Part shown: positions 1-9,513 of the stretch, in pieces
How the letters are laid out: the number at the start of each line of letters is the position of its first letter
Numbering within the stretch: position 1 is the stretch's first letter
Position numbers and translations under genes: made by a program
The notes under the pieces: generated by a model
Databases searched by the model: none
The model's input: only the letters and a program-made list of their open reading frames with translations
What the model was told of the DNA's origin: nothing
NCBI RefSeq assembly: GCF_000346505.1
Contig: NZ_ANOH01000315.1
Span: 1-60,544 of the forward strand
Reading direction: 5' to 3'
Length of the DNA stretch: 60,544 bases
Source: Aporhodopirellula sallentina SM41
GTDB taxonomy: Bacteria > Planctomycetota > Planctomycetia > Pirellulales > Pirellulaceae

Positions 1-2147
1 TCATGACTCTGCACCAACATCTCCGCAATCGCTGCGGTTCCGCCGAAGTTGCCGTCGATTTGGAATGGCGGATGGGTGTCAAACAAATTCGTCAACGTCA
101 TCTTTCGCAACAGATTCGTCAGCAGCTCGTGAGCTCGGTCGCCGTTGTGAAAACGGGCCCAGAAGTTGACCTTCCACGCCATGCTCCAACCTTTGCCAAA
201 GTCGCCGCGGGCTTCGAGTGATTTGCGTGCGGCGTCGTAGAGTTCTGGTGTTGCGTTCTTGGTGATCTGTTTGCCGGGATGCAGTCCGAAGAGGTGGGAC
301 GTGTGACGATGGTGAGGGTCTTTTTCGCCATAGTCTTCGATCCATTCCTGCAAACGACCGGTCGTGGGGCTGATCTGCAGCGGCTGCAGGTTCGACAAGG
401 CGGATTCGATTTGATCGCGGAATTCCTTGTCGAAATTTCCGCTTGGGTCGATCGCGTCGCTGGCTTCCAACAGGCCCGTAAACAGGTCATGAATGATCTG
501 CAGGTCCATCGTGGCGGCATAGGTAAATTCCGACTCGGTACCGTCGTCTTTGATGAACGCGTTCTCGGGAGAGTGCGATGGGTTGGTGACCAGTCGGCCG
601 GCGGCCGGAGTTCCCGCGGGAGCTTCGACCAGGAAATCCAGCATGAATTCAGCGGCACCTTTCATAAGAGGATAAGCACGTTGACGCAGGAATTCTTTGT
701 CGCCGTTGAAACGATAATGTTCCATCAAACCACGACTCGCCCACGCCGCACCCATTGGCCAAATTCCCCAAACGCCGTCCGCCGGCGCCGTCATTCCGTA
801 GATATCCGACAGGTGGTGCAGCGTCCAACCGTCGGCTCCGTAATGGACCTTGGCGGTTTTCTCACCGTACGGCACGAGGCTCTCGACATAGTCGAAGAAC
901 GGCATGTGGCATTCGGACAAATTACAGACCTGCGCGGGCCAGTAATTCATTTGGAAGTTAATGTTGAAGTGATAGTCGCTGTTCCACGGCGCGTCGTAGT
1001 GCTGGGCCCATTTGCCTTGCAGGTTGGCAGGCAGGTAGCCGGGGCGGGAACTGCTGATCAACAGATAACGACCGAATTGAAAGTACAGCGTTTCGAACTG
1101 TGGGTCGTGTTTGCCTTTCTTGATCGCCTGCAGTCGTTCATCGGTGGGCAGGTTGACGGCGTCTGTGGAGCCCAAGTCGAGCTTCACGCGGTTGAAGAGT
1201 TTTTGGTGTGCGGCGACGTGCGCGGATCGTAGTTCTTCGTAAGGTGGGGTTCCGATCGCCGCTAAGAAGTCTTCGCAACGTTTGGTCGCGTCGCCGGAAA
1301 TGTCCGTCGCGTTGTTGTAGCTCGTCGCACCGACGAGCAGCAGCGTCACGTCGTCGGCGCCTGAAACCTTCAGTTCGCCACGTGCGCATTCGACGCTGCC
1401 GCCGTGGACGATCGGACGAAGTTGGGCTTCGTAGTCGACGCCGAGTTTGCCACGCAGGATCAGACGATTGTCTGACGCCGACTGAGTCGTCGTGTTCTCA
1501 CGGGCGAGCCTAGCGGTGAAGTCGATGCTGCCCGGTTGACTGGCGGTCAGACGGACAACGATCGCTTGGGCCGGTTCACTGACGAACACTTCGCGTGTGT
1601 ACTCGATCGCATCAACGCTGTACTGCGTTCGGCTGATCGCGGTGGTGAGGTCGAGGTCACGTCGATAGCCTGAGACTGTTTCGGCGTCGGGGAAATCCAG
1701 AAAGAGATCGCCGAGCGTTTGATAGGATTTGACCTTCATTGGGTCACCCATCATGTTGCGACCCGCGATGCGAGTTGCCTCTGCGTTTTTCCCCTCGAAG
1801 AGCAGACGCCGGACCTCCGGCAGAGCTTCGAGGGCGTTGGGATTGTTGTAGTCGGTCGGCACGCCGTCCCAGACGGTTTCCTCGTTGAACTGAATGCGTT
1901 CGTTGTTGACCCCGCCAAACACCATTGCGGCGAGGCGGCCGTTGCCGACGGGAAGAGCCTGCGTTTCCCAGCGTGTCGCCGGTTTGCGGTACCACAGTGT
2001 TAGAGGCTGCGTAGGCGGGCCGGCGTCTTCAGTGAACTCCATGTCCGCCTTGGGATTGTTGCTCTCGTCGACGCTATGTCGGGCGGCGGAAACGGGGGAC
2101 GATCCGACCAGCGCGGCGGTCATGATAATCAGCAAAACCCGATGCAT
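1..2147 (-). CDS. GH95 alpha-L-fucosidase-like glycoside hydrolase (3' end cut by window edge)
   Basis: The frame stays open from the ATG at 2147 to the window edge, giving about 715 residues; the C-terminal part lies outside. The protein starts with a secretion signal ([21 protein letters not shown]). The N-terminal region has the family signature around '[15 protein letters not shown]'. The (alpha/alpha)6 barrel shows '[12 protein letters not shown]', 'NPSHSPEN' and, at the cut end, '[14 protein letters not shown]', all typical of GH95. Known members hydrolyse terminal alpha-1,2-L-fucosides, or L-galactosides, by inversion, using Glu and Asp with Asn residues in the NxNxQMN segment. Here the role is inferred to be breakdown of fucose- or galactose-rich marine polysaccharide outside the cytoplasm. 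It is divergent from the DUF5060 gene, with a 251-base gap. The exact substrate cannot be told from sequence. Confidence 0.88.
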   Translation of the reverse strand, partial: MHRVLLIIMTAALVGSSPVSAARHSVDESNNPKADMEFTEDAGPPTQPLTLWYRKPATRWETQALPVGNGRLAAMVFGGVNNERIQFNEETVWDGVPTDYNNPNALEALPEVRRLLFEGKNAEATRIAGRNMMGDPMKVKSYQTLGDLFLDFPDAETVSGYRRDLDLTTAISRTQYSVDAIEYTREVFVSEPAQAIVVRLTASQPGSIDFTARLARENTTTQSASDNRLILRGKLGVDYEAQLRPIVHGGSVECARGELKVSGADDVTLLLVGATSYNNATDISGDATKRCEDFLAAIGTPPYEELRSAHVAAHQKLFNRVKLDLGSTDAVNLPTDERLQAIKKGKHDPQFETLYFQFGRYLLISSSRPGYLPANLQGKWAQHYDAPWNSDYHFNINFQMNYWPAQVCNLSECHMPFFDYVESLVPYGEKTAKVHYGADGWTLHHLSDIYGMTAPADGVWGIWPMGAAWASRGLMEHYRFNGDKEFLRQRAYPLMKGAAEFMLDFLVEAPAGTPAAGRLVTNPSHSPENAFIKDDGTESEFTYAATMDLQIIHDLFTGLLEASDAIDPSGNFDKEFRDQIESALSNLQPLQISPTTGRLQEWIEDYGEKDPHHRHTSHLFGLHPGKQITKNATPELYDAARKSLEARGDFGKGWSMAWKVNFWARFHNGDRAHELLTNLLRKMTLTNLFDTHPPFQIDGNFGGTAAIAEMLVQSH

Positions 2148-2398
2148 TTTGGTACCTTTGTGTAGCCAGAACTTCTCGTCTATAGAATCTAAGGTCGCCG
2201 TATCGTAGTCGATCACCCCCTCACGGGTACCCACGGGGAGACGAACTGTCGCAATTTTTCAGGCGATGTCGGGGCGTCGGAAGATGCTCGAGGATTTTGA
2301 TTTGATGCAAAGACGTGTTTTTTTGTGAACGGTTTTGCGAATCGGTCAATAGCTTTGAGCGAGACAATCTTCTCGAGTTTTGGCATCCCCAATTGCAG

Positions 2399-4234
2399 GT
2401 GAAATCAGTGAGACCGTTTTTTGCAATCGTTGCTTGTCTAGGCATCATTTCGTCATTGAGCACGACATCCGTTTCGGCGCGGGCGGCGAATCCGCCGGGC
2501 GAATCGGTGGCGGTCGTGTCGGGGACGATGCAGCAGTGGCACAAAATCACGCTGACTCTGCGTGGACCGCACGCGTCGGAAGATGGAAAACCCAATCCGT
2601 TCACTGACTATCGAATGCAGGTCACCTTTGAGCACCCTGAGTCCGGGCTGAAGTATGACGTGCCTGGTTATTTCGCCGCCGATGGTGACGCGGCGAACTC
2701 CTCGGCGAGTTCGGGCGACCGTTGGCGTGCCCATCTCTCTCCTGATCATGAAGGCCGTTGGACGTACAGCGTGTCGTTTCGAAAGGGAAGCAACGTCGCT
2801 GTTTCGGATCAACGCGATGCAGGTCAGCCCGTCGTGGGTGTCGACGGGGTTTCGGGTGAGTTCACCGTTGCTGCGTCAGATAAGGGCGGACGCGATTTTC
2901 GTTCCAAAGGCAGACTCAGCTACGTCGGAAAACATCACCTTCGGTTCACCGGCACCGGGGAGTATTTCTTGAAGTGCGGCGCGGATGCACCTGAGAATTT
3001 TCTCGCTTACGCCGATTTCGATGGCGACTTCAAAAAGGACGGCCAGAAAGACAACTTGGTCAAAACCTGGCAGCCTCACGTGCGAGATTGGAAGCAAGGT
3101 GATCCGACATGGCAGGACGGGAAAGGCAAAGGGATTATCGGCGCGGTGAATTATCTCGCGTCGCAAGGGCTCAATGCGTTCTCGTTTTTAACGATGAACA
3201 TTCAGGGCGATGACCGCAACGTGTTCCCGTACACGACCTACGACGAGCGCAGTCGGTTGGATTGCTCGCGTTTGGATCAGTGGGCGATCGTCTTGGAGCA
3301 CGGAAACAACAACGGCATGTACCTGCACTTCAAGACGATGGAAACCGAGAACGAGATGTTGCTCGACAGAGGCAACCTCGGCCCGCAACGAAAACTGTAC
3401 TACCGCGAACTGATTGCCCGATTCGGGCACAACTTGGCCTTGAACTGGAACCTCGGTGAAGAGATCAACGACGCGTCTCATGAGCAAAAGGTTGCCTGGG
3501 CCAATTACTTCGCGACTCACGATCCCTATCATCACAACATCGTGATTCACAACATGGGCGAGCCGCACTATGACCTGTTAGGCGATGCCTCGGCGTTGAC
3601 TGGGTTCTCTTTGCAAACCAACCGTCCTGACTTCGGCAACGTTCACAAGCGAACGCTCGACTACATCACTCGGTCCGTGGCGGCTGGAAAACCATGGGTG
3701 GTCGCCTGTGATGAACCAGGTGATGCGAAACACTCGTTAATCACTGACGAGGAAGATCCCGAGCACAACAATGCTCGAATGAACGCATTGTGGGGAAACA
3801 TCATGGCCGGTGGAGCAGGCGTGGAGTGGTATTTCGGATACAACCATCCGCACAGCGACCTGACCTGTCAGGACTATCGCGTGCGAGAGAAAATGTGGGT
3901 TCAGTGTCGGCACGCATTGGAATTCTTTCAAAGCGAATTGATTCCGTTTTGGGACATGTCCAATTGCAACGACAAGGTTGAAAATCCGAATGCGTATGGT
4001 TTGCAAAAAGCCGGTGACACGTACCTCGTGTATCTGAAGAAGGGAGGCGAGGCGAAACTCGATCTGACCGACGTGGAAGGTCGATTCAAAGTGCGGTGGT
4101 TTAATCCTCGCACGGGTGGTTCCCTCGATACCGGCGCCGCCAACACAATTCTCGGTGGAGCCAAACGGGAACTCGGCCAGCCGCCGCGCCACGCTGATCA
4201 AGACTGGCTAGCAGTCATTCGGCGCATGGACTGA
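2399..4234 (+). CDS. Secreted DUF5060-domain glycoside-hydrolase-like protein
   Basis: The predicted protein has about 611 residues. I chose the GTG at 2399 because it places a normal signal peptide (MKSVRPFFAIVACLGIISSL, cleaved near SARA) at the N-terminus. The frame is open back to 2315, but that stretch does not look like protein. An N-terminal beta-sandwich (about residues 45-170, 'WHKITLTLRGP', 'FTDYRMQVTF') matches DUF5060. It is followed by a TIM-barrel-like region with 'FSFLTMNIQGDD', 'NLALNWNLGEE' and 'WVVACDEPGD'. The C-terminal beta domain ('YLVYLKKGGEAKLDL', 'VRWFNPRTGG') matches the putative collagen-binding domain that often ends these proteins. Acidic residues in NLGEE and CDEPG could be catalytic, but that is inference. 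It sits divergent to the GH95 gene, so a shared role in polysaccharide degradation is likely. The substrate is unknown. Confidence 0.82.
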   Translation: MKSVRPFFAIVACLGIISSLSTTSVSARAANPPGESVAVVSGTMQQWHKITLTLRGPHASEDGKPNPFTDYRMQVTFEHPESGLKYDVPGYFAADGDAANSSASSGDRWRAHLSPDHEGRWTYSVSFRKGSNVAVSDQRDAGQPVVGVDGVSGEFTVAASDKGGRDFRSKGRLSYVGKHHLRFTGTGEYFLKCGADAPENFLAYADFDGDFKKDGQKDNLVKTWQPHVRDWKQGDPTWQDGKGKGIIGAVNYLASQGLNAFSFLTMNIQGDDRNVFPYTTYDERSRLDCSRLDQWAIVLEHGNNNGMYLHFKTMETENEMLLDRGNLGPQRKLYYRELIARFGHNLALNWNLGEEINDASHEQKVAWANYFATHDPYHHNIVIHNMGEPHYDLLGDASALTGFSLQTNRPDFGNVHKRTLDYITRSVAAGKPWVVACDEPGDAKHSLITDEEDPEHNNARMNALWGNIMAGGAGVEWYFGYNHPHSDLTCQDYRVREKMWVQCRHALEFFQSELIPFWDMSNCNDKVENPNAYGLQKAGDTYLVYLKKGGEAKLDLTDVEGRFKVRWFNPRTGGSLDTGAANTILGGAKRELGQPPRHADQDWLAVIRRMD

Positions 4235-4256
4235 CCGGCGCAGGGACTGACCGGCG
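4228..4256. repeat. Two-copy direct repeat across the stop codon of the DUF5060 gene
   Basis: The 13-mer GGACTGACCGGCG occurs at 4228-4240 and again at 4244-4256, period 16. The first copy contains the TGA stop (4232-4234) of the preceding gene. The rest of the gap to 4416 is G-rich and shows no gene. Confidence 0.8.
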
Positions 4257-4416
4257 TTGGGGGCGCGGCAGAGGCACAGGCAGGGGCGAAGGCTGGTGCA
4301 AAGGGACGATTGCTCGGTGACGTGGTTTCGACCGAGTTGCCGTCCCGGTAAGCTCACGTGAAAACGCGCCTCTCCGGTTGAGGTTCGATTCCCTGTCACG
4401 CTAGACGATCACTGCC

Positions 4417-5559
4417 ATGAAATCGATGTTTCTCTGTTCACTCTTTGTGAGCGTGTTTACGACCGGATTGTTCGCCGCCGAGGGCGAACCGGTTGCCGTG
4501 CGATCGTGGCCCAACGGTGTGGTCTCGATTGAAAACCAATGGGGATTGTCGCTCGCGATTGTTCCCCGTGCGGATGATAAAGTGTCTGTCCCCGACGACG
4601 TCGATCAGGTCATCGTCGTGGAACAGGCAGAGTGGGGACACGTGTTGTCGCGACTACCGAATCAACCCAAGACAACTTGGGGGCGGTCTACGTCGGATTC
4701 GATGACGGACGCCAACGCGATGACGGTTCGCTCGATGGGGCCAACGATGACTCGCATCGACGTTGATGGCGTCGGTGTTGTCGTTGCGACCGGGGATTTG
4801 TCGCAGAACAAGGTGGGCGATTCGGCGGGCGACTTCGTTGACGTGGACGCTTTGGTGCTCTGCGATGTTGGGCCTGGACAAATGGCCCATGAATCGGTCG
4901 TCAGTGTCGTCGACACGGTCAATCCACGTTGGGGACTGCCCTTGGCCGTGAATCCCGACCAAGTGACAGGCAAAGGCCGAACGGGCAACACGTTTGCCGT
5001 ATCGGCATCGGAGCGTGGTCCAGAAGAAACCGAAACGGTTCTCCTCAGTCAAACACCGTGGGAGATGCCGGAAGATCTCGCGGCGATGTTTGATGCGATG
5101 GAAAAAGCGTGCCGGAAGTCGCAAGAGGTCTTTGCCGAACTGTCGGTCTCGCAGTTGAACTTCCAACCGGCCAACGGAACCCACACGCCTCGGTGGAATG
5201 CCGAGCACATGATGGGACGACAGTTGCTGTTCTTCTCTCAGATCTATCACGCGATCGATCCTGCCGTGACCGTGATGGATCTCAATCCAAAACAAATGCC
5301 AAAGGACTACGAGTTCGCGCATCCAGATTGGGACGGTGTCGAAGAGGCTCGTCAGATGCAGCGGGCTAGTGACTTCTGCCGCCGGTTTGCCTACCTACTC
5401 GACGGCATCGAACTCAATGAAAAGGCACCGGGAAGCCGATGGCCATCGCTGCGGGCATTGTTGGTTCAAATGCAAAAGCACTACGGCGAGCATACCGCGA
5501 ACACGCAGAAGAAGTTTGCGTTACCCGGATGGCCTGAGGCGAGTGGCGAATCGGAATAA
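4417..5559 (+). CDS. Secreted protein with C-terminal DinB-like four-helix domain
   Basis: The protein has 380 residues with a clear signal peptide (MKSMFLCSLFVSVFTTGLFA, cleaved before AEGE). Residues about 20-200 form a beta-rich N-terminal domain that I do not recognise. Residues about 205-365 look like a DinB/YfiT-type four-helix bundle: 'EDLAAMFDAMEKACRKSQEVF', 'TPRWNAEHMMGRQLLFFSQIYH' and a late 'MQKHYGEHTAN'. Histidines in these places (AEHM, IYH, HYGEH) are where DinB-superfamily proteins bind a divalent metal. The family includes thiol-dependent transferases, but most secreted planctomycete members have no known reaction. It converges on the next operon with 26 bases between the stop codons. 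The DinB call is fairly safe; no enzymatic role is claimed. Confidence 0.75.
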   Translation: MKSMFLCSLFVSVFTTGLFAAEGEPVAVRSWPNGVVSIENQWGLSLAIVPRADDKVSVPDDVDQVIVVEQAEWGHVLSRLPNQPKTTWGRSTSDSMTDANAMTVRSMGPTMTRIDVDGVGVVVATGDLSQNKVGDSAGDFVDVDALVLCDVGPGQMAHESVVSVVDTVNPRWGLPLAVNPDQVTGKGRTGNTFAVSASERGPEETETVLLSQTPWEMPEDLAAMFDAMEKACRKSQEVFAELSVSQLNFQPANGTHTPRWNAEHMMGRQLLFFSQIYHAIDPAVTVMDLNPKQMPKDYEFAHPDWDGVEEARQMQRASDFCRRFAYLLDGIELNEKAPGSRWPSLRALLVQMQKHYGEHTANTQKKFALPGWPEASGESE

Positions 5560-5585
5560 CCGCAGGTGTCGAGACGGGTGTGATG

Positions 5586-6476
5586 TCAGTCGAGCGGTAG
5601 CACGTCGACACTGACCTTCAACTCCGGTTGTCCTCCGCCCATGACGATTCCACGCATCGGGCTGATATCGTCGTAGTCTCTTCCGAGGCACATTGGGATA
5701 TGGTCGGTGCCGGCGCGGACGGCGTTGGTGGGGTCAAAATCAACCCAACCGACCTCGGATCCTGCGTACACGCTGATCCACGCGTGGGATTCGTCACTAC
5801 CGACGAGCCGAGGTTCACCTTCGGGTGGATAGGTTCGCAGGTATCCGCTGATGTATCGGGTGGGCAATCCGAGACTTCGCAGGCACGCGATTTGGACGTG
5901 CGCGAAGTCTTGGCAAACGCCCGCTTTCATCAGGAACGCGTCCTCGGTGGTTGTGTTGACATCGGTGGCCTGCGTGTCGTAACGGAAGTCGTTATGAATG
6001 TGTTTGGTTAACGCGTCGACCGCATCGACAATACTCGTGTGAGGCTGCATGATTTCGCGGGCGTAGTCGGCGAACTTCGGGCTGAGTTCGATACGCGGCG
6101 ATTCAAAGACGAACTCGCGCGCGTCCCAGTCGACAGGTTTGTCACCTCGACGGACCATCGACGCGAGTTCGGTCCAGGCCGGTGCGGAGGCGAGGTTTTC
6201 GGCATCGGGGGCCGAAACGGTCACTCGACTGGTCACTCGGACGAGCAATGACTGGTGCAACGATTCGATCGAAAACGAGTCGACCATGTTGCCGTAGTAG
6301 TCCGGGTGCCGGAGGATCGATGCCGGTGCAGGATCGATCTCCACTTCGCACGAATGGCATTTCAGTTTCGCTTGATTGCGCGGCCGCATCCGAAGTTGGT
6401 TCTGGCACAACGCCACCGGTTCGCTGTAACGGTACGCCGTCTCGTGGATGATTCGGTAGTTCGCGGTTTGAGTCAT
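5586..6476 (-). CDS. Transglutaminase-like protein of the ATP-grasp/alpha-E cluster
   Basis: The protein has 296 residues. The N-terminal 80 residues match the bacterial transglutaminase-like N domain ('YRIIHETAYRYSEPVALCQN'). The core carries the papain-like triad: Cys178 in 'KAGVCQDFAHV', His221 in 'DESHAWISVY' and an Asp (probably 238) in 'WVDFDPTN'. There is no signal peptide, so it is cytoplasmic. In this cluster type the protein is usually read as a peptidase or amide-bond editor that works with ATP-grasp ligases; no substrate is known. It is the last gene of the minus-strand operon, 90 bases after the fused ATP-grasp/alpha-E gene. The family call is firm and the role in the cluster is inferred. 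Confidence 0.9.
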   Translation of the reverse strand: MTQTANYRIIHETAYRYSEPVALCQNQLRMRPRNQAKLKCHSCEVEIDPAPASILRHPDYYGNMVDSFSIESLHQSLLVRVTSRVTVSAPDAENLASAPAWTELASMVRRGDKPVDWDAREFVFESPRIELSPKFADYAREIMQPHTSIVDAVDALTKHIHNDFRYDTQATDVNTTTEDAFLMKAGVCQDFAHVQIACLRSLGLPTRYISGYLRTYPPEGEPRLVGSDESHAWISVYAGSEVGWVDFDPTNAVRAGTDHIPMCLGRDYDDISPMRGIVMGGGQPELKVSVDVLPLD

Positions 6477-6566
6477 CAGGCGACAGCGTGGGAAACAGAT
6501 GAGAGCGTGGGGAAAAGGTGGGCTCGGATCACGGTGGAGGTTGTGAGGATGTCGGCTCGTTGTTTT

Positions 6567-9492
6567 CTACGTCGGTTTGTCGGCGGGGCCGGGCGGTAGG
6601 AGTGCGAGTGGCGGGAGTGTTTTTGATGGTTCGCCAGTGAGCGACTGGGAGACCGATGTGTGAATCAAGTATCGGGCTTCCAGTGCGTTGGCGAGCCTCG
6701 GCATTCCGATGCACACCTGTTCGAGCAATTCGGCGAGAGCACCACGCTCCTGGTTTGCCCCGCACTGGGTGAGTTTGACGATGTCGGCCACGAGCAATCG
6801 GCGCATCAGGTCCGCGGCGATCCGTTCATCCGCACCCAACCCGACTTGCGACGCCGATGTGGGGAGTTCCAGGAGTACCTGTTCGATGTCCTGCAATTGG
6901 AACCTCAGTGAACGAGGGTTCGATTCGTCGGTGACCAACAGGTCGATGGTGGGTGCCGGTTGGACGAGTGACAGATAGCGCGATCGATACGTCATCAAAC
7001 TGTCCGTCGCATCCAAAATCGCTTCGCAAAGGTTGCTTTCGTTTGCCAACGGCACCGTCATCGTGGCGTTGAGCAGTTCGGCGGTTTGGTGAGCCCGTTC
7101 GATGCGGCGTCCGAGCAAAACGAAACGCCAACCATGAGTGCGGGTCAAACTCTCCGCCGACAGCCCACTGAACGCGAGCAGCAGCGTCACGCAGTGATTG
7201 AGTCGTTCAATCGCTGCGATCACGTTGGCACCGCGAGGCCGACTTTGCACGACGATCTCGTTGTGAAGGCTACGCAGAATCCGATACGCGTCCAGCGAGA
7301 TCCGGTCGCGAACCGCCGATGCGTTTCGCAGGGCACCGACCGCGGCGGATTGGAGCCCTCGCGAGGTGCCGCAATCGAATACGCTCGCTGGCAACATCAG
7401 GTCGAGCTGCGGCATTGCACGGCCGAGTCCCTCGATCGCATAGTCGGGTTCGAGTTGACCCATCGCGGCGAGGGCTTTGACGAGATGCGGCATCTCGGAC
7501 AGTTCATCGTACTCATCTTCACCGGCCAAACGCGTTAGCGTCGTCCGCAGCAATCGTGCGATCGATTCGCACCGCTCGGTGTATCGTCCGAGCCAGAAAA
7601 GATGTTCGGCAACCCGGCTGGGCAGTTCTGCTCCGCTGCGGCGAAGGCGGATTGTTTCGGATTCGGGTGACAACAACGTTGCTTCGTGGTCGATCGGCTC
7701 ATCGCTGACGATCCAGCAATCTTGCGTCATTTGTCCGCTCGTCGGGGAGCGGCCGAGCAAATCCGGTTTCGGACTCACGCGAGCCAAACCACCGGGCAGA
7801 ACCTCGATGCCGTCCGCCGTTTGCAACTGGAACGATCGCAGCGTGAGGTGCCATGGTTTGAGCTTTCCATCCACCCATGCCGGCGTCAGGCTGTGCGAAA
7901 GACGTTCTTGTCCGACGTAGCGATGCGGGTTGGCTTTGATCTTTTGAACCAACTCGGCCTTCTCTTCCGATGTCATGTACTCCGGAACGGACGGTTTGGC
8001 GTCGTTGACCGAATAGGCGCTGCGGATGATCAGTTTATCGAGGTTTTCCAAAACGAACTGGCACGGGCCTTCGTCGCCGCACCAATAGGTTGCGACGCTC
8101 GGCAAGAGCATCTCCTCGCCGAGCAGCTTTCTCGCCGACGCGGCCAAGAACGGGAGGCAGTGCGGGCATCTCCGCGATGGCGGCACCGATCGCGTTGACG
8201 ACCGACACATGACCGCCACGGATGGTTTGCAACAAACCCGTGCAGCCTTCCATCGAAAGCGGATCGAGTTCGAGTGGATCACACTTGCGGTCCGAAACAT
8301 GACGCCAAAGAACTTCGATCGGCAACAGCCCGCCGAGTGTTTTCAGGTTCAATCGTTCGCCACGAACGGCGAGGTCGCGGCCCTGGACGAGCGTGTAACC
8401 GAGATACCGCGCGAGGTACGCGTCCTCGAATTCGCGGTAGCTGCCCGGACCAGGAGTCAGCAACGCGACGCGCGGGTTGTCACGTGCTCGAGGTGCGAGT
8501 GAGCGGAAGTGTCCCCGGAGCGATTCAAAGAAAGGGGCCAACCGACGAACGTTGGCACGTCGATGCAAGTGCGGCAACGCACGGCTGAGGACGATTCGGT
8601 TTTCCAACAGGTAACCGAGTCCGCTCGGGGCGCGTGTGCGGTCGCCTGTGACCCACCAACGCCCACTATCGCCGCGAACGACATCGAACGCGGTGACATG
8701 CAGGCGGCGGGACATGCCTTCCTTTGCCATCGTGGCGGCTTCGTTCTCGCTTGACTTTGCCGAACGTCCGAGCCGGTGATAGACGCGGTAGAAACGTGGG
8801 TTGCCCCAAACGAGTTCCGGGGGAATGACACGGTCGGTGACCAAGTGCTGCGGGCCGAGAAGGTCGTCGAGCACCGCTTCGAGGACGCGAACGCGTTGGG
8901 CGAGTCCGTCCGCGAGTCCGACCCAGTCCTTTTCTTGGAATGCGACCGGCAGCGCCGCTAACTGCCAGGGACGTGACGGGTCGACGGGGGGTGTCGCCCT
9001 GGCCCCGTCGCCTCTTTGATTGCCAGCTTGTTCGAGCGGACCGGTACCCAATGGCCCGCTGCCGAGCACACCGCTGGGGAGTGCCGCGGTGCCGCCCGCC
9101 GCGATGCTTTGCGGTCCCGTTGTCAGCGGATTGACGACACTCGCGGGGGCGTTGAAGTCTTGGTTGCCGTCGGACGGTTTTTGATTGGCGTCGACCTGGA
9201 ACGTCAGCCCGTTTTCGCGGATGAGCTGTTCGATCTGTTGCGAACGCTCGTCCAGTCCGGACGGGCCGATTCGGTTGAGCGTGCTTTCCACGGTCGACCA
9301 GTGTGGACGAATGGCGCCGTTTTCATCGCGTGATTCGTCGAAACGGCCCGCCTGCTTTTCATAACTGGCGAGCGACAATGGGGCTGCGATGCTGGTCGAC
9401 AATGTGGTCTGGGCTCCGGTTTGAATGCCGATAGGGAACGAGATCGCATGTCGCGCTAACCTTCCCTCCGATCGACTACCCGCCTTGAGCAC
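6567..9492 (-). pseudogene. Circularly permuted ATP-grasp + alpha-E fusion, broken by one frameshift
   Basis: Two overlapping frames, 9492 to 8035 and 8300 to 6567, together encode one protein. The first ends correctly at '...NAIGAAIAEMPALPP' and the second continues with 'FLAASARKLLGEEMLLPSVATYWCG'. Removing one base from the GGG at 8152-8154 joins them; 2,925 bases then give exactly 975 codons (974 residues). The N-terminal half is COG2308-type permuted ATP-grasp ('RPHWSTVESTLNRIGP', 'RAPSGLGYLLENR', 'LLTPGPGSYREFE'). The C-terminal half is alpha-E/DUF403 ('SRVAEHLFWLGRYTERCE'). About 75 Gly/Pro/Asn-rich residues are inserted near residue 105. Where the free ATP-grasp copy in this operon has 'VVKAAGESGGYG', this one reads 'LIIRSAYSVNDA', so the Lys and Gly loop are lost. 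It may be a non-catalytic partner. The break could be a sequencing error. Confidence 0.85.
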
Positions 9493-9513
9493 GCCGATTC
9501 ACGAATGCTCATT

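Noticed and set aside
279-1232. 317-codon plus-strand frame
   Set aside because: Antisense shadow of the GH95 gene, whose minus-strand translation has clear family motifs.
4370-4405. GGTTCGATTCC resembling a tRNA T-loop
   Set aside because: The flanking bases do not form a T-stem, and no acceptor, D or anticodon arm could be built upstream.
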